Below are positions 53,602 through 63,326 of a stretch of DNA of 64,000 nt, in pieces. This DNA is from an uncultured Paracoccaceae bacterium (GTDB lineage Bacteria; Pseudomonadota; Alphaproteobacteria; Rhodobacterales; Rhodobacteraceae), in the NCBI GenBank assembly GCA_951812305.1, contig CATOSB010000002.1, forward strand, positions 992,001 to 1,056,000. The letters run 5' to 3'. Within the stretch, counting starts at the first letter, position 1. The number at the start of each line of letters is the position of its first letter. A program made the position numbers and the translations under genes. A model generated the notes under the pieces. The model made no database searches, was not told the origin of the DNA, and was given only the letters and a program-made list of their open reading frames with translations.

Positions 53602-53662
53602 TTATACCAACGGCGGGATGATTTGACTCGCTTTTTGGATTCCCAAATTGTTCGGTATGTGA

Positions 53663-54854
53663 CCTTACCACCCTTCAATTTAGCCAGACATCCCAGAGCT
53701 TGGGGATTTTGGCATAACCTGCGAGGCATCGTCGGATAGCACGAAGGCCTGTCTTGAAGAGAGAGCATAAGGACCTTCGGGCTTTTCGAATCCCCTTTTT
53801 TCGCCGCGTATTGCGACGTGGTGCTCTTCGTTTGCTCCGGTTGAAACAGCCCAGTACATGGCGATTGCCAGCACCAAAATGAGGCGGGCCAATCGATCCG
53901 GCTTTTTGATCTGGCTTTGAGTAATTTCAAAGCCCCGGGTTTTGAAGTCGGAGAACATGGCTTCAATTCCCCAACGCATTCCATAATCGAGCACCTTGTA
54001 CTCGGACGGTGCTGCATTCATGGCAATAATCCAAGGCTCTTTGTGCCCCTCCTCGTGAAGCACTCCAATGTTGCTAAAGACGCCCGTTCCGTAAAGCTCA
54101 GCGTTTACAAGCCCTTCGGGCATCAGTTGGGCAATTTCGCGCGTCATCATCTCGCCACCCTGATGTTGCAGTGTGATATTTCCCTTCATGCGCAGCCGGT
54201 AGTCCCATCCAGCCTCCTGGCACCATGCGACCAATCGGGCGGTTCCATAAAACCGATCTCCCGCCAGCAACACACGCGCATCCGCCGGGAGCCATGGGCG
54301 GACTGCTTCCAAAAGCTCATGTTGCACGCGCCATCCAATCGGCCCTTTGGTCTGGCGTACACGCCAGGCGACCGGGAGGGCCCGATCCCGCATCCGCACC
54401 GATAACATCAAAACCTCATGCCCTTCGTTGAGCTTGCTTTGATCAAGGGCCACCACAATCGTTTCTCCGGCCTCACACTGGCGGCGGAAAATTTCACCAA
54501 CATAGGCCTGCATGATCTCATCAGTATCGATGTGAGGATTGCCCAGAACCCGCGAAATGTATTGATAGCGGTGGTCCACAGAGCCGATATCGCGGGGCAA
54601 AGCAGCCGCATTTTCCATCAGATTGACGCTGCGCGTGTTCAAAATCACGCTTGCTATGATGCACAATCCCTCCCGGCGCGACTTGTGATACCCGAGCAAG
54701 CGGTCCTGAAAATCCGCCTCAACCTTCGAATAAAGCTCTGAAAAACAAACATTTCCCAACAAACCAGCCTCCAATATCAGCAGTGGAGACTCCTTGAATC
54801 ACACAGATCAGACAAACGTCAAATCAGATCCGGAAATTTTGAAGGGTGGTAAGG
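53663..54854 (-). mobile_element. IS4-family element, copy B (1192 bp), nested in the second IS630
   Basis: Same inverted ends and length as 46219-47410, opposite orientation. Flanked by the 7-bp duplication TATGTGA (53656-53662 and 54855-54861), which is IS630 sequence. Translated shadow frames of both copies differ by a single residue, so they are near identical. Confidence 0.95.
53680..54774 (-). CDS. IS4-family transposase (copy B)
   Basis: Same 364-residue protein as at 46299-47393, with LDQSKLN, AGDRFYG and the YREK signature. Start uncertain as in copy A. Confidence 0.92.
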   Translation of the reverse strand: MEAGLLGNVCFSELYSKVEADFQDRLLGYHKSRREGLCIIASVILNTRSVNLMENAAALPRDIGSVDHRYQYISRVLGNPHIDTDEIMQAYVGEIFRRQCEAGETIVVALDQSKLNEGHEVLMLSVRMRDRALPVAWRVRQTKGPIGWRVQHELLEAVRPWLPADARVLLAGDRFYGTARLVAWCQEAGWDYRLRMKGNITLQHQGGEMMTREIAQLMPEGLVNAELYGTGVFSNIGVLHEEGHKEPWIIAMNAAPSEYKVLDYGMRWGIEAMFSDFKTRGFEITQSQIKKPDRLARLILVLAIAMYWAVSTGANEEHHVAIRGEKRGFEKPEGPYALSSRQAFVLSDDASQVMPKSPSSGMSG

Positions 54855-54893
54855 TATGTGACTCACTGTTTCTGTCCAGAGAGGGAGGGAGAT

Positions 54894-55958
54894 ATGGGTG
54901 CCGCGGTTCCGGTTTTGCGCGATGATTTCACGGTGCACGAGTTGCGCGCTTTAGCCGGTCGCGCGTCGAACGGCAAAGTAGCACGTCGGCTTTTGGCGAT
55001 TGCTCTGGTGCTTGAAGGGTCGTCGCGCAAGGTTGCTGCCCAGAGTTGCGGGATGGATCGCCAAACCCTTCGAGACTGGGTCCATCGATACAATGTCGAA
55101 GGTCCTGACGGGCTGTCAGATCGTGGGGGTGGCGGCGCGAAACCTCGATTGTCGCCGGAGCAGATAGCGCAGCTTGCGGTCTGGGTGGAGGCTGGCCCTG
55201 ATCCGGCCCGCGATGGTGTGGTTCGCTGGCGTCGCGCCGATCTTGCCCGGCGCATTGAGGCGGAGTTCGAGATCAAGCTCCACGAACGCACAGTAGGTAG
55301 TTATTTGGTTCAACTGGGCTTTCGCAGGCTGTCGGTCCGCCCCGAACATCCCAACGCCGACCCAGTGGCACAGACTGCATTTAAAAAAAACTTTGCCAGC
55401 ATCGTAGCCGACATTTTGACTGAACGGGCGAAAGGAAAGCCACTGGAAATATGGTTCCAGGACGAAGCACGGGTGGGCCAGCAGGGAACACTCACCCGTG
55501 TCTGGGCGAAGCGGGGAACCCGCCCACGTGCGCCCCGGGATACCCGCTACAAATGGAGCTACGTATTTGGCGCTGCCTGTCCGGCACGTGGTGCCGCAGC
55601 TGGGCTGATCCTGCCTTATGTTAACACAGAGGCGATGGGCCTGCATCTCGACGAGGTCTCAAAAACAATCGCACCCGGTTCTCATGCGCTCCTGGTCACA
55701 GATGGCGCGGGGTGGCACGGAGCCAAGGGGCTCTTGGTGCCAGACAACATAACGCTCCTGAAGCTGCCCCCCTATGCGCCCGAACTCAACCCGATGGAAA
55801 ATGTCTGGGCCTATCTGCGCTCCAACAAGCTGGCCATCACCGTGTTCGATACCTACGAGCAGATCCTCGACAAATGCGCAGACGCCTGGAACTTCTTCGA
55901 AAATGACCCGCAGCGCATAACCTCAATAACGACCAGAGAATGGGCAACGGTCAATTGA
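54894..55958 (+). CDS. IS630-family transposase, single frame
   Basis: 354 residues from ATG 54894, after GAGGGAGGGA; the upstream GTG at 54846 lies in the IS4 end and is rejected. Helix-turn-helix part (GMDRQTLRDWVHRY), then the DDE_3 domain: IWFQDEARVG, LLVTDGAGWHG and NPMENVWAYLR. Unlike copies 1 and 2 it needs no frameshift, and gives the reading-frame template for them. IS4 copy B lies upstream of its start and may have displaced its promoter. Confidence 0.92.
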   Translation: MGAAVPVLRDDFTVHELRALAGRASNGKVARRLLAIALVLEGSSRKVAAQSCGMDRQTLRDWVHRYNVEGPDGLSDRGGGGAKPRLSPEQIAQLAVWVEAGPDPARDGVVRWRRADLARRIEAEFEIKLHERTVGSYLVQLGFRRLSVRPEHPNADPVAQTAFKKNFASIVADILTERAKGKPLEIWFQDEARVGQQGTLTRVWAKRGTRPRAPRDTRYKWSYVFGAACPARGAAAGLILPYVNTEAMGLHLDEVSKTIAPGSHALLVTDGAGWHGAKGLLVPDNITLLKLPPYAPELNPMENVWAYLRSNKLAITVFDTYEQILDKCADAWNFFENDPQRITSITTREWATVN

Positions 55959-55975
55959 TCAAGCCGTTGGTATTA

Positions 55976-56166
55976 TCCTGCGTTTCGACGCCCACACCTA
56001 CACTTGAGGAATCCCCGACAATCAGAATTCGTAAGGGTGGACCCTGCCCCAATTCACCTTCGCGCGGTCCAGCTGCTTCCGGCAGCCGTTCGACGCGAAG
56101 CGCGACCCACAGACCCTGCAACAACAAGATCGGCAGCAATACGAATTGAAGAATTCTTGCGGACAT
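55976..56166 (-). pseudogene. SGNH/GDSL hydrolase, N-terminal part
   Basis: Encodes the start of the hydrolase: a hydrophobic N-terminal helix (ILQFVLLPILLLQGLWVAL), then ILIVGDSSSVGVGVETQD with the nucleophile serine of block I. ATG 56166 is preferred for its fit to the membrane helix, but has no good ribosome site; GTG 56190 is the alternative. The frame runs into the second IS630 element. The rest is at 5349-5859. It lies just after clpX on the same strand (23 to 47 bp), so the gene was probably co-oriented with clpX originally. Confidence 0.9.
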
Positions 56167-56212
56167 ATTTACGTGCGGTGAATGCAGCACTCATTTGTCT
56201 GGCTTGGGATCG

Positions 56213-57478
56213 TCAGCCTGCGCTGGCCTCTTCCGCCTTGGCCTCGGAATAGATCATCAAAGGTTGGGTTTCCGCCGAAACCGTCTCTTCATTCACTACA
56301 ACTTCGTCAACCGCATCCATGCCAGGCAAGTCGAACATGGTATCCAGAAGAATGTCTTCCATGATCGAGCGCAGGCCCCGCGCGCCTGTCTTCCGCTCAA
56401 TCGCGCGTTTGGCGATGGCCTTCAGCGCGTCGTCGGTAAAGGACAGCTGCGTGCTTTCCAGCTCAAACAACCGCTGATATTGCTTGACCAACGCGTTTTT
56501 CGGCTGTGTCAGGATCGTAACAAGCGCGTCCTCATCCAGATCCTGCAGCGTGGCGATCACCGGCAAACGGCCAACAAATTCCGGGATCAGGCCGAATTTC
56601 AAGAGGTCTTCGGGTTCCAGTTCGGTGAACATGTCACCCACGGTCCGTGCTTCTTCGTCCTTCACATCGGCGCCAAAGCCCATCGCAGACCCACGGCCTC
56701 GCTGGCTGATGATCTTCTCAAGACCGGCAAATGCTCCGCCACAAATGAACAGGATGTTGGTGGTATCCACCTGCAGGAATTCCTGTTGTGGATGTTTGCG
56801 TCCGCCTTGGGGCGGCACGGATGCAACCGTGCCTTCCATGATTTTCAGCAATGCCTGTTGAACGCCCTCGCCCGACACATCGCGCGTGATCGATGGGTTG
56901 TCGGATTTGCGGGTGATCTTGTCGACCTCGTCGATGTAAACGATGCCGCGCTGCGCGCGTTCAACGTTATACTCGCTGGCCTGAAGCAGTTTCAGGATGA
57001 TATTTTCGACGTCCTCGCCGACATAGCCGGCCTCTGTCAGCGTGGTCGCATCCGCCATCGTGAACGGCACATCCAGAATGCGGGCCAAAGTCTGTGCCAG
57101 CAAAGTTTTGCCGCAGCCTGTCGGCCCGATCAGCAGGATATTGGATTTCGCCAGTTCAATGTCACCGGATTTCGCGGCATGGTTCAGGCGTTTGTAGTGA
57201 TTGTGAACTGCGACCGACAAAACGCGTTTCGCGTGCGCCTGACCGATGACGTAATCGTCCAGAACTTCGCAAATCTCTTTCGGGGTCGGCACACCATCGG
57301 CGGATTTCAGGCCCGAAGACTTCGTTTCTTCGCGGATAATGTCCATGCACAATTCGACGCATTCATCGCAGATGAACACAGTCGGGCCCGCAATAAGCTT
57401 GCGCACTTCATGCTGAGACTTGCCGCAGAACGAACAATAAAGGGTATTCTTGCTGTCGCCGCCGGAATTTGATGCCAT
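56213..57478 (-). CDS. clpX: ATP-dependent Clp protease ATP-binding subunit ClpX
   Basis: 421 residues. Zinc-binding domain [10 protein letters not shown] ... ICDECVELC (residues 16-47), Walker A GPTGCGKT (near 120), Walker [10 protein letters not shown] (near 185), and the sensor [11 protein letters not shown] region near 370. Unfolds tagged proteins and feeds them to ClpP. Lies downstream of clpP on the same strand with a 142-bp gap, the common order. Confidence 0.97.
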   Translation of the reverse strand: MASNSGGDSKNTLYCSFCGKSQHEVRKLIAGPTVFICDECVELCMDIIREETKSSGLKSADGVPTPKEICEVLDDYVIGQAHAKRVLSVAVHNHYKRLNHAAKSGDIELAKSNILLIGPTGCGKTLLAQTLARILDVPFTMADATTLTEAGYVGEDVENIILKLLQASEYNVERAQRGIVYIDEVDKITRKSDNPSITRDVSGEGVQQALLKIMEGTVASVPPQGGRKHPQQEFLQVDTTNILFICGGAFAGLEKIISQRGRGSAMGFGADVKDEEARTVGDMFTELEPEDLLKFGLIPEFVGRLPVIATLQDLDEDALVTILTQPKNALVKQYQRLFELESTQLSFTDDALKAIAKRAIERKTGARGLRSIMEDILLDTMFDLPGMDAVDEVVVNEETVSAETQPLMIYSEAKAEEASAG

Positions 57479-57620
57479 TATTTTATCCCCTGAACGCCGC
57501 GGGAAACGGGTTCATCCCGCCCTTATATGCGATGATCCCCTGCCATAGAGTTAAGCCTATGGCAGAGATTCATCGGGTACAACGTGAAATTTGCCATTTG
57601 GCGAAGACGTGCGCGCAGCG

Positions 57621-58259
57621 TTACTCTTCAGTGTCGTCTTTTGCGCGATTTTCAACAATTTCGTCAATATGACCCCATTCAAGCGCTTCTTCGGGGCTCA
57701 TAAAGTTGTCACGCTCCAACGCTTCTTCAACAGTTTCGATTGGTTGGCCGGTATGTTTCGCATAAATCTCGTTTAAGCGTTGCTTCAGTTTTTTGGTTTC
57801 TTCGGCGTGAATCATGATGTCCGTTGCCTGACCCTGATATCCGCCCGATGGTTGGTGCACCATGATGCGGCTGTTGGGCAGCGCATAGCGCATACCTTTT
57901 TCACCACCAACGGCCAGCAACGAACCCATTGACGCCGCCTGCCCGACGATCAGTGTCGATACCTTGGGCCGGATATATTGCATCGTGTCATAGATCGACA
58001 AACCGGACGTAACGACGCCACCCGGGCTGTTGATATAGATCGAAATTTCCTTCTTCGGGTTCTCGGATTCAAGAAACAGAAGCTGTGCAACGATCAGCGG
58101 CGCCATACCGTCGTGGATTGTGCCATTCAGGAAGATGATCCGCTCTTTGAGAAGGCGCGAAAATATGTCGTACGCGCGTTCGCCCCGGCTGGTCTGCTCG
58201 ACCACCATTGGCACGAGGTTGTTCATAACATTTTGGTACTGGTCGATGGGGTCTTGCAT
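57621..58259 (-). CDS. clpP: ATP-dependent Clp protease proteolytic subunit ClpP
   Basis: 212 residues from ATG 58259, preferred because GAGG lies 9 bases before; ATG 58280 is possible but has no such site. Serine protease triad: serine in [12 protein letters not shown] (near 104), histidine in [11 protein letters not shown] (near 129), aspartate in [14 protein letters not shown] (near 178). Forms the double-ring chamber of ClpXP. Confidence 0.96.
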   Translation of the reverse strand: MQDPIDQYQNVMNNLVPMVVEQTSRGERAYDIFSRLLKERIIFLNGTIHDGMAPLIVAQLLFLESENPKKEISIYINSPGGVVTSGLSIYDTMQYIRPKVSTLIVGQAASMGSLLAVGGEKGMRYALPNSRIMVHQPSGGYQGQATDIMIHAEETKKLKQRLNEIYAKHTGQPIETVEEALERDNFMSPEEALEWGHIDEIVENRAKDDTEE

Positions 58260-58430
58260 TAGGCTGCCTCGCGCTTGCATTTTGACGGGTCTACCCCGCT
58301 TGTGTTTATAGAATCTTAGTGTTCCCCATCACCGGCTTCAAGAGCACGTCATGGATGCAATTAAAATCCTTCACCAACTTGCTGTGGATGCCGTCACGCT
58401 CCTAGGCTTTGTTGCGAACAGGAGGGCATC

Positions 58431-59612
58431 ATGCGCGATCAGCAAATGGGTGGATTTGACAACGGTTGGTATGATCTGAATTCAGGCGAACTTTCTGATT
58501 TCGAAACGTCCATTCCGGACAGCACCGATCTGGCCGACTGGCCCAACGCCATTGATACAAAACAGCATGTTTTGATCTACGACGGTGCTGCAATTCGCGA
58601 CATGGATACAAAATCGCGCCTTTCGCTGAAGGCAGAATGGGCGCAAGTTTTCTTAAACGGTCCCGGTATCGTGGTCATCAAGCAGGCGTTCGGGGATTTA
58701 GGGGTCATAGACCGCGCCAGCGCACTGTTCACGGCCATGATTGACGAACAACGCAACACTGGCGAAGGCGGTGGCGACCATTTTGCAAAGCCCGGGGCGA
58801 ATGACAGGATCTGGAATGCCCTGCAAAAACACTGCATCGCGGACCCGGAAGGATTTGCCTCCTATTTCGGGAATATCTGTCTGGCACTGGTCAGCGAAGC
58901 CTGGTTAGGGCCGAATTATCAATTCACCGCACAGGTCAACCGCGTGAACCCCGGCGGCGCGGCACAAACGCCGCATCGCGATTATCACCTTGGCTTTATG
59001 ACCCGCGAAGACGCGGCTCGCTGGCCCGTTCACGCCCACCATTTGTCGCCTGCACTTACTCTGCAGGGTGCTGTTGCGCATTGCGATATGCCGCTGGAAA
59101 GCGGACCGACAATGTACCTGCCCTATTCGCAGCGGTTCCCATCGGGCTATGTCGCGTTCAACAAACCGGATTTTCAACAGTATTTCGCGGATAATCACGC
59201 GCAACTGCCGCTGGAAAAAGGCGATGCCGCCTTCTTCAACCCCGCACTGATGCATGGCGCAGGGAACAACGTCTCATCCGATGTTTACCGTCTCGCCAAC
59301 CTGTTGCAGGTATCCTCCGCCTTTGGCCGCTCTATCGAGGCGATCGACCGGGCAACGATGTCGCGCGCGCTATACGGTCCGCTTGCGGAAATGATCTCCA
59401 AAGGTGCTTTGTCAGACGAGGAAGCAGATGCGGCCATCTCTGCCACGGCGGAAGGATACGCCTATCCCACCAATCTCGACATCGACCCGCCAGTAGAGGG
59501 TTTGGCACCGCTTAGTCAGGCCGAGATCTTCCGCCGTGCATTGGCGAACGGGGCAAGCGACGAGGCCTTTGGCGAACTGATGGACGGCTGGGAAGCGCGG
59601 CGGCGCGCATGA
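58431..59612 (+). CDS. Phytanoyl-CoA dioxygenase family protein
   Basis: 393 residues after an AGGAGGGC site. Fe(II) ligands: HRD in QTPHRDYHLGF near residue 184 and distal histidine in NPALMHGAGNN near residue 274; an arginine after it (VYRLANLLQVS) may bind 2-oxoglutarate. Longer than the paralogue at 18313-19221 and not closely related. Divergent from clpP, convergent with ptsP (stops adjacent). Substrate unknown; conserved place near clp genes is not something I can confirm. Confidence 0.85.
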   Translation: MRDQQMGGFDNGWYDLNSGELSDFETSIPDSTDLADWPNAIDTKQHVLIYDGAAIRDMDTKSRLSLKAEWAQVFLNGPGIVVIKQAFGDLGVIDRASALFTAMIDEQRNTGEGGGDHFAKPGANDRIWNALQKHCIADPEGFASYFGNICLALVSEAWLGPNYQFTAQVNRVNPGGAAQTPHRDYHLGFMTREDAARWPVHAHHLSPALTLQGAVAHCDMPLESGPTMYLPYSQRFPSGYVAFNKPDFQQYFADNHAQLPLEKGDAAFFNPALMHGAGNNVSSDVYRLANLLQVSSAFGRSIEAIDRATMSRALYGPLAEMISKGALSDEEADAAISATAEGYAYPTNLDIDPPVEGLAPLSQAEIFRRALANGASDEAFGELMDGWEARRRA

Positions 59613-61853
59613 TCAGACAAGAGTTTTCAGATATTCCGTCACGGCTGGTCTGACCGACATCGACCCGCTGACGCGCGCCTCGTCAATCACCGCTTTTGCA
59701 TCCGCCAGATTTACCCGTCGAAGCAGATGCTTCACCGGCCCGATAGAGGCGGGCCGCATTGACAGAGACCGTAATCCCATTGCCACAAAGCACATCGCCT
59801 CCAATGGGCGACCCGCGTCTTCGCCGCAAAAACTAACCGGCGTATTCGCATCGTCGCAACGCTCCACGATTCGTTCGATCAAAGACAGGAAGCTGACATT
59901 CAGCGTGTCATACCGTCTACGCACGCGTTCGTTTTCCCGGTCCGCGGCGAAGAAGAATTGTTTCAGATCATTACCGCCAATGGAAATGAAATCAGCAAGT
60001 TCAAAGAATTGGCGCGGCGAAAACGCAAGGCTCGGCATTTCCAGCATCGCGCCGACTTCCACCTTTTCGGGCAGCGGGTGGCCAAGCGCGGCCTCGCGAT
60101 CCAGTTCGCGCATCACATGATCGCGGCCCTCGCGAAATTCATCAAATTGCGCGATGAACGGGAACATCACTGTCAAAGGCCGGCCATTTGCGGCGCGGAT
60201 CAGCGCCTGCAACTGCCAGCGCATGACACCGGGCTTGTCGAGCCCGACCCTGATTGCCCGCCAGCCGAGCGCCGGGTTCGGCTCGTCATTGGGCTTCATA
60301 TAAGGCAGTACCTTGTCAGAGCCGATGTCGAGCGTACGGAACTGCACCCGCTTGCCATGCGCCGCGTTGAGTACCCGGCTATAAATCTCCTTGAGTTCCG
60401 AGCGTTTGGGCATCTGGTTGCGTGTCAGAAACTGCAGTTCTGTTCGGAACAGCCCCACGCCTTCTGCACCGGAGCTTTCCAAAGACGGCAAATCCGCCAT
60501 CAGCCCGGCATTCATGTACATATCGACGTTTACACCGTCGGTGGTTTCCGCCGGTTGGCCGCGCAGACCGGCAAAACGCAGCTGCGCCGCCGTTGCCATT
60601 GCTGTCTTGTCGCGGAATGCCGTCACAACGCTGTCGTCGGGACGCAGATGGACAACGCCCTGCTCGCCATCGACCAGAATGTGATCGCTGTTCAGGGCCT
60701 CGCCCGTAATTCTTTCGGCATGGACGATCAGAGGAATCGCAAGCGCGCGGGCCACGATGGCTGCGTGGCCGCCGACCGAGCCTTCCTCCAGCACGATTCC
60801 CTTCAACTTGCGGCCATAATCCAGTAACTCACCGGGTCCGATGCTGCGGGCAATCAGGATCGGGTCTTTCGGCATCTCCGCCCCGGTTTCCGACCCTTGC
60901 CCACTCAAGATCCGCAACAGCCGGTTTGAAAGGTCATCGAGATCGTGCAGCCGCTCTCGTAAATAGGCATCTGGCACCGATTGCAGGCGCGCGCGCGCGG
61001 CGGATTGCTCTTTCTCGACCGCCGCTTCCGCTGACAACCCGCGCGAGATGCTATCCTGCATCCGTCGCCGCCAGCCCCGCGAATTGGCGAACATGCGATA
61101 AGCGTCCAGTACGTCGCGCTGATCCTTGTCTGCAGGATTCACACGCTTCAGCATCTGATCGACGCCGACACGCAACTGTTCAATGGCTTCTTCAAGGCGC
61201 TCGGTTTCGGCGTCCGGGTCGTCCGTTACCGGGTTCGTCACAACTACCCGTGGCTCGTGCAGCCAGACCTGACCCTCGGCCACACCTTCCTGACCCACGG
61301 TGCCGTGAAACATGACCGCGTGCTGGTGGGGCGCGGTCATGCCACCTTCACCGGTCAACGCGCCGAGTTCCGCCATCTCTGCCAAAACCATCGCCACGAC
61401 TTCCAGCGCGTAAACATCGTCGTCAAAAAACGCGCGCTTTTCCTTTGATTGCACGACCAGAACGCCCAGCATCTCGCCCAACCGCTGAATGGGTAGGCCC
61501 AGGAAAGAGCTGAAAATCTCCTCACCGGTCTCCGGCATGAACCGGAAACCTTTGGTCGAAGGTGCATCATCTGTGTTCACTGGTTGCGCAGTCTTTGCGA
61601 CGCGGCCCACAAGCCCCTCGCCGATGCGCAGCCGCGTCTGGTGAACGGATTCCTGCTTCAGCCCTTCGGTCGCGCACAATTCCAGCGTTTCTGCGTCGCG
61701 CAACAAATAGATTGAACACACTTCCGCGCCCATCGAATCCGCGATCAGATGGGTGATATTGTCCAAACGCTCCTGCGCCGGGCCTTCGCCCGCAAGCGTA
61801 TCCCTCAGCCGCCCCAGAAGCTTGCGGCTTCCACTTTTGGTCGTATCGACCAT
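59613..61853 (-). CDS. ptsP: Phosphoenolpyruvate-protein phosphotransferase, nitrogen type (EI-Ntr)
   Basis: 746 residues. GAF domain at about 10-165, then the enzyme I part: PEP-utilising N-domain, phospho-histidine loop GSVGGHAAIVARALAIP near residue 360, TIM-barrel with RTELQFLTRNQMP, FRTLDIGSDKVLPY, and SFCGEDAGRP near the end. First kinase of the PTS-Ntr relay to NPr and EIIA-Ntr, linking nitrogen and carbon state. Next to the aspartate kinase gene as often in Rhodobacterales. Confidence 0.95.
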   Translation of the reverse strand: MVDTTKSGSRKLLGRLRDTLAGEGPAQERLDNITHLIADSMGAEVCSIYLLRDAETLELCATEGLKQESVHQTRLRIGEGLVGRVAKTAQPVNTDDAPSTKGFRFMPETGEEIFSSFLGLPIQRLGEMLGVLVVQSKEKRAFFDDDVYALEVVAMVLAEMAELGALTGEGGMTAPHQHAVMFHGTVGQEGVAEGQVWLHEPRVVVTNPVTDDPDAETERLEEAIEQLRVGVDQMLKRVNPADKDQRDVLDAYRMFANSRGWRRRMQDSISRGLSAEAAVEKEQSAARARLQSVPDAYLRERLHDLDDLSNRLLRILSGQGSETGAEMPKDPILIARSIGPGELLDYGRKLKGIVLEEGSVGGHAAIVARALAIPLIVHAERITGEALNSDHILVDGEQGVVHLRPDDSVVTAFRDKTAMATAAQLRFAGLRGQPAETTDGVNVDMYMNAGLMADLPSLESSGAEGVGLFRTELQFLTRNQMPKRSELKEIYSRVLNAAHGKRVQFRTLDIGSDKVLPYMKPNDEPNPALGWRAIRVGLDKPGVMRWQLQALIRAANGRPLTVMFPFIAQFDEFREGRDHVMRELDREAALGHPLPEKVEVGAMLEMPSLAFSPRQFFELADFISIGGNDLKQFFFAADRENERVRRRYDTLNVSFLSLIERIVERCDDANTPVSFCGEDAGRPLEAMCFVAMGLRSLSMRPASIGPVKHLLRRVNLADAKAVIDEARVSGSMSVRPAVTEYLKTLV

Positions 61854-62000
61854 ATTTATTACCCGCTAAATTGGCACCCTTGAGGCGTTATCCCACAAGC
61901 AAGAGCGCAGAAGAAACAGTTTTTGAGACTTTATCCACAATTGGATTGGACGACGGCGGTGTTCCACCCGCAATCGACTAGAATTTGAGCATCCCGGAAA

Positions 62001-63239
62001 TTAGGCGGCTTTTTCCAGTTCGAAAGAATCGTGCAGCGCCTGAACGGCCAGTTCCAGATACTTTCTGTCGATCAAGACCGAAATCTTGATTTCCGACGTT
62101 GTGATCACCTTGATGTTGATGTTTTCACGATGAAGGGCCTCGAACATCTGCGCCGCAACACCTGCGTGGCTGCGCATTCCGATGCCGACGACCGATACTT
62201 TGCACACGTCCGTATCCGCCACGAGATCGTGGAAGTTGATCGACCCGCTGTCCTTGGCCGCCTGCATCGCCTTTTCGGCGCGCGCGACCTGATCGGTCGG
62301 GCAGGAAAAGGTCATATCCGTGCGCCCCTCTTCCGAGATATTCTGAACGATCATGTCGACATTCACACCGGCTTGGCTGAGCGGGCCAAAGATCGCCGCG
62401 GCGATGCCCGGACGGTCCGCGACCGAGATCAGCGTCATTTTGGCCTCATCCCGGCTGTAAGCCACACCCGCAACAACATTGCTTTCCATGATGTCATCCT
62501 CATCGCAGACCAGCGTCCCGGCGCTGTCATCCATTTCACCAAAACTCGATAAAACTCGCAGTTTGACCTTGAATCGCATTGCCAATTCCACGGATCGGGT
62601 TTGCAGGACCTTGGCGCCAAGCGACGCCAATTCCAGCATTTCCTCGAACGCGATCTTGTCCAGCCGCCGCGCCTTATCGCAAATCCGCGGGTCGGTGGTG
62701 TAAACGCCGTCGACATCGGTGTAGATATCGCAGCGTTCCGCGCCAAAGGCGGCGGCAAAGGCCACAGCCGTCGTGTCGCTGCCGCCACGCCCAAGCGTGG
62801 TGATCCGGCCCTCATGCGAAATGCCCTGAAAGCCTGCCACGACAGCGACTTTCATGCCTTCCGCAAATTTTGCAGAGATATTGTCGGTTGGAATTTCCTC
62901 GATCCGCGCCGACGAATGGGCGTCGTTCGTTTTCAGCGGTACCTGCCATCCTTGCCATGACCGCGCCGGTACTTCCATTTCCTGCAAGGTCAGGGCCATC
63001 AAACCGGCGGTGACGTTCTCGCCAGACGACACAACAGCATCATATTCTCGCGCATCGAAAAAGCGGCCGGTCTCGTCGACAAATTCGACCAGTTTGTTCG
63101 TCTCACCCGCCATCGCCGATACAATGACGATGACGTCATAGCCATTCGCCACTTCGCGACCCACACGCTTGGCAGCGCGGCGAATGCGGTCCATCGTCGC
63201 CACCGACGTGCCGCCGAATTTCATAACAAGAACAGGCAT
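62001..63239 (-). CDS. lysC: Aspartate kinase
   Basis: 412 residues from ATG 63239 (MPVLVMKFGGTSVA); the frame stays open upstream but without family similarity. Kinase residues KFGGTSVA at 7-14, ITTLGRGGSDTTAVAFAAA near 165, and two ACT domains in the last 150 residues (MTLISVADRPGIAAAIF and VCKVSVVGIGMRSHAGVAA) for lysine/threonine feedback. Makes aspartyl-phosphate, entry to lysine, threonine, methionine. 147 bp separate it from ptsP; no terminator identified. Confidence 0.96.
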   Translation of the reverse strand: MPVLVMKFGGTSVATMDRIRRAAKRVGREVANGYDVIVIVSAMAGETNKLVEFVDETGRFFDAREYDAVVSSGENVTAGLMALTLQEMEVPARSWQGWQVPLKTNDAHSSARIEEIPTDNISAKFAEGMKVAVVAGFQGISHEGRITTLGRGGSDTTAVAFAAAFGAERCDIYTDVDGVYTTDPRICDKARRLDKIAFEEMLELASLGAKVLQTRSVELAMRFKVKLRVLSSFGEMDDSAGTLVCDEDDIMESNVVAGVAYSRDEAKMTLISVADRPGIAAAIFGPLSQAGVNVDMIVQNISEEGRTDMTFSCPTDQVARAEKAMQAAKDSGSINFHDLVADTDVCKVSVVGIGMRSHAGVAAQMFEALHRENINIKVITTSEIKISVLIDRKYLELAVQALHDSFELEKAA

Positions 63240-63326
63240 TGCGGTCTCTTGGTTTCGCCGCGCTTCATAACATTTGAATTGGCGGCTACAAGTGTCACGA
63301 AGTCGAAATGAAATCTCGGGGGCAAC

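Larger units (their letters stand above)
53605..55972 (+). mobile_element. Second type of IS630-family element, interrupted by IS4 copy B
   Basis: Ends TACCAACGGC at 53605 and GCCGTTGGTA to 55972; flanked by TTA on both sides (53602-53604 and 55973-55975). These ends differ from those of copies 1 and 2 (TACCAAGGGT), and the transposase is a different protein, so this is a distinct IS. It landed on the TTA duplication at the edge of IS630 copy 2. IS4 copy B is inserted in its 5' non-coding part. Confidence 0.9.
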
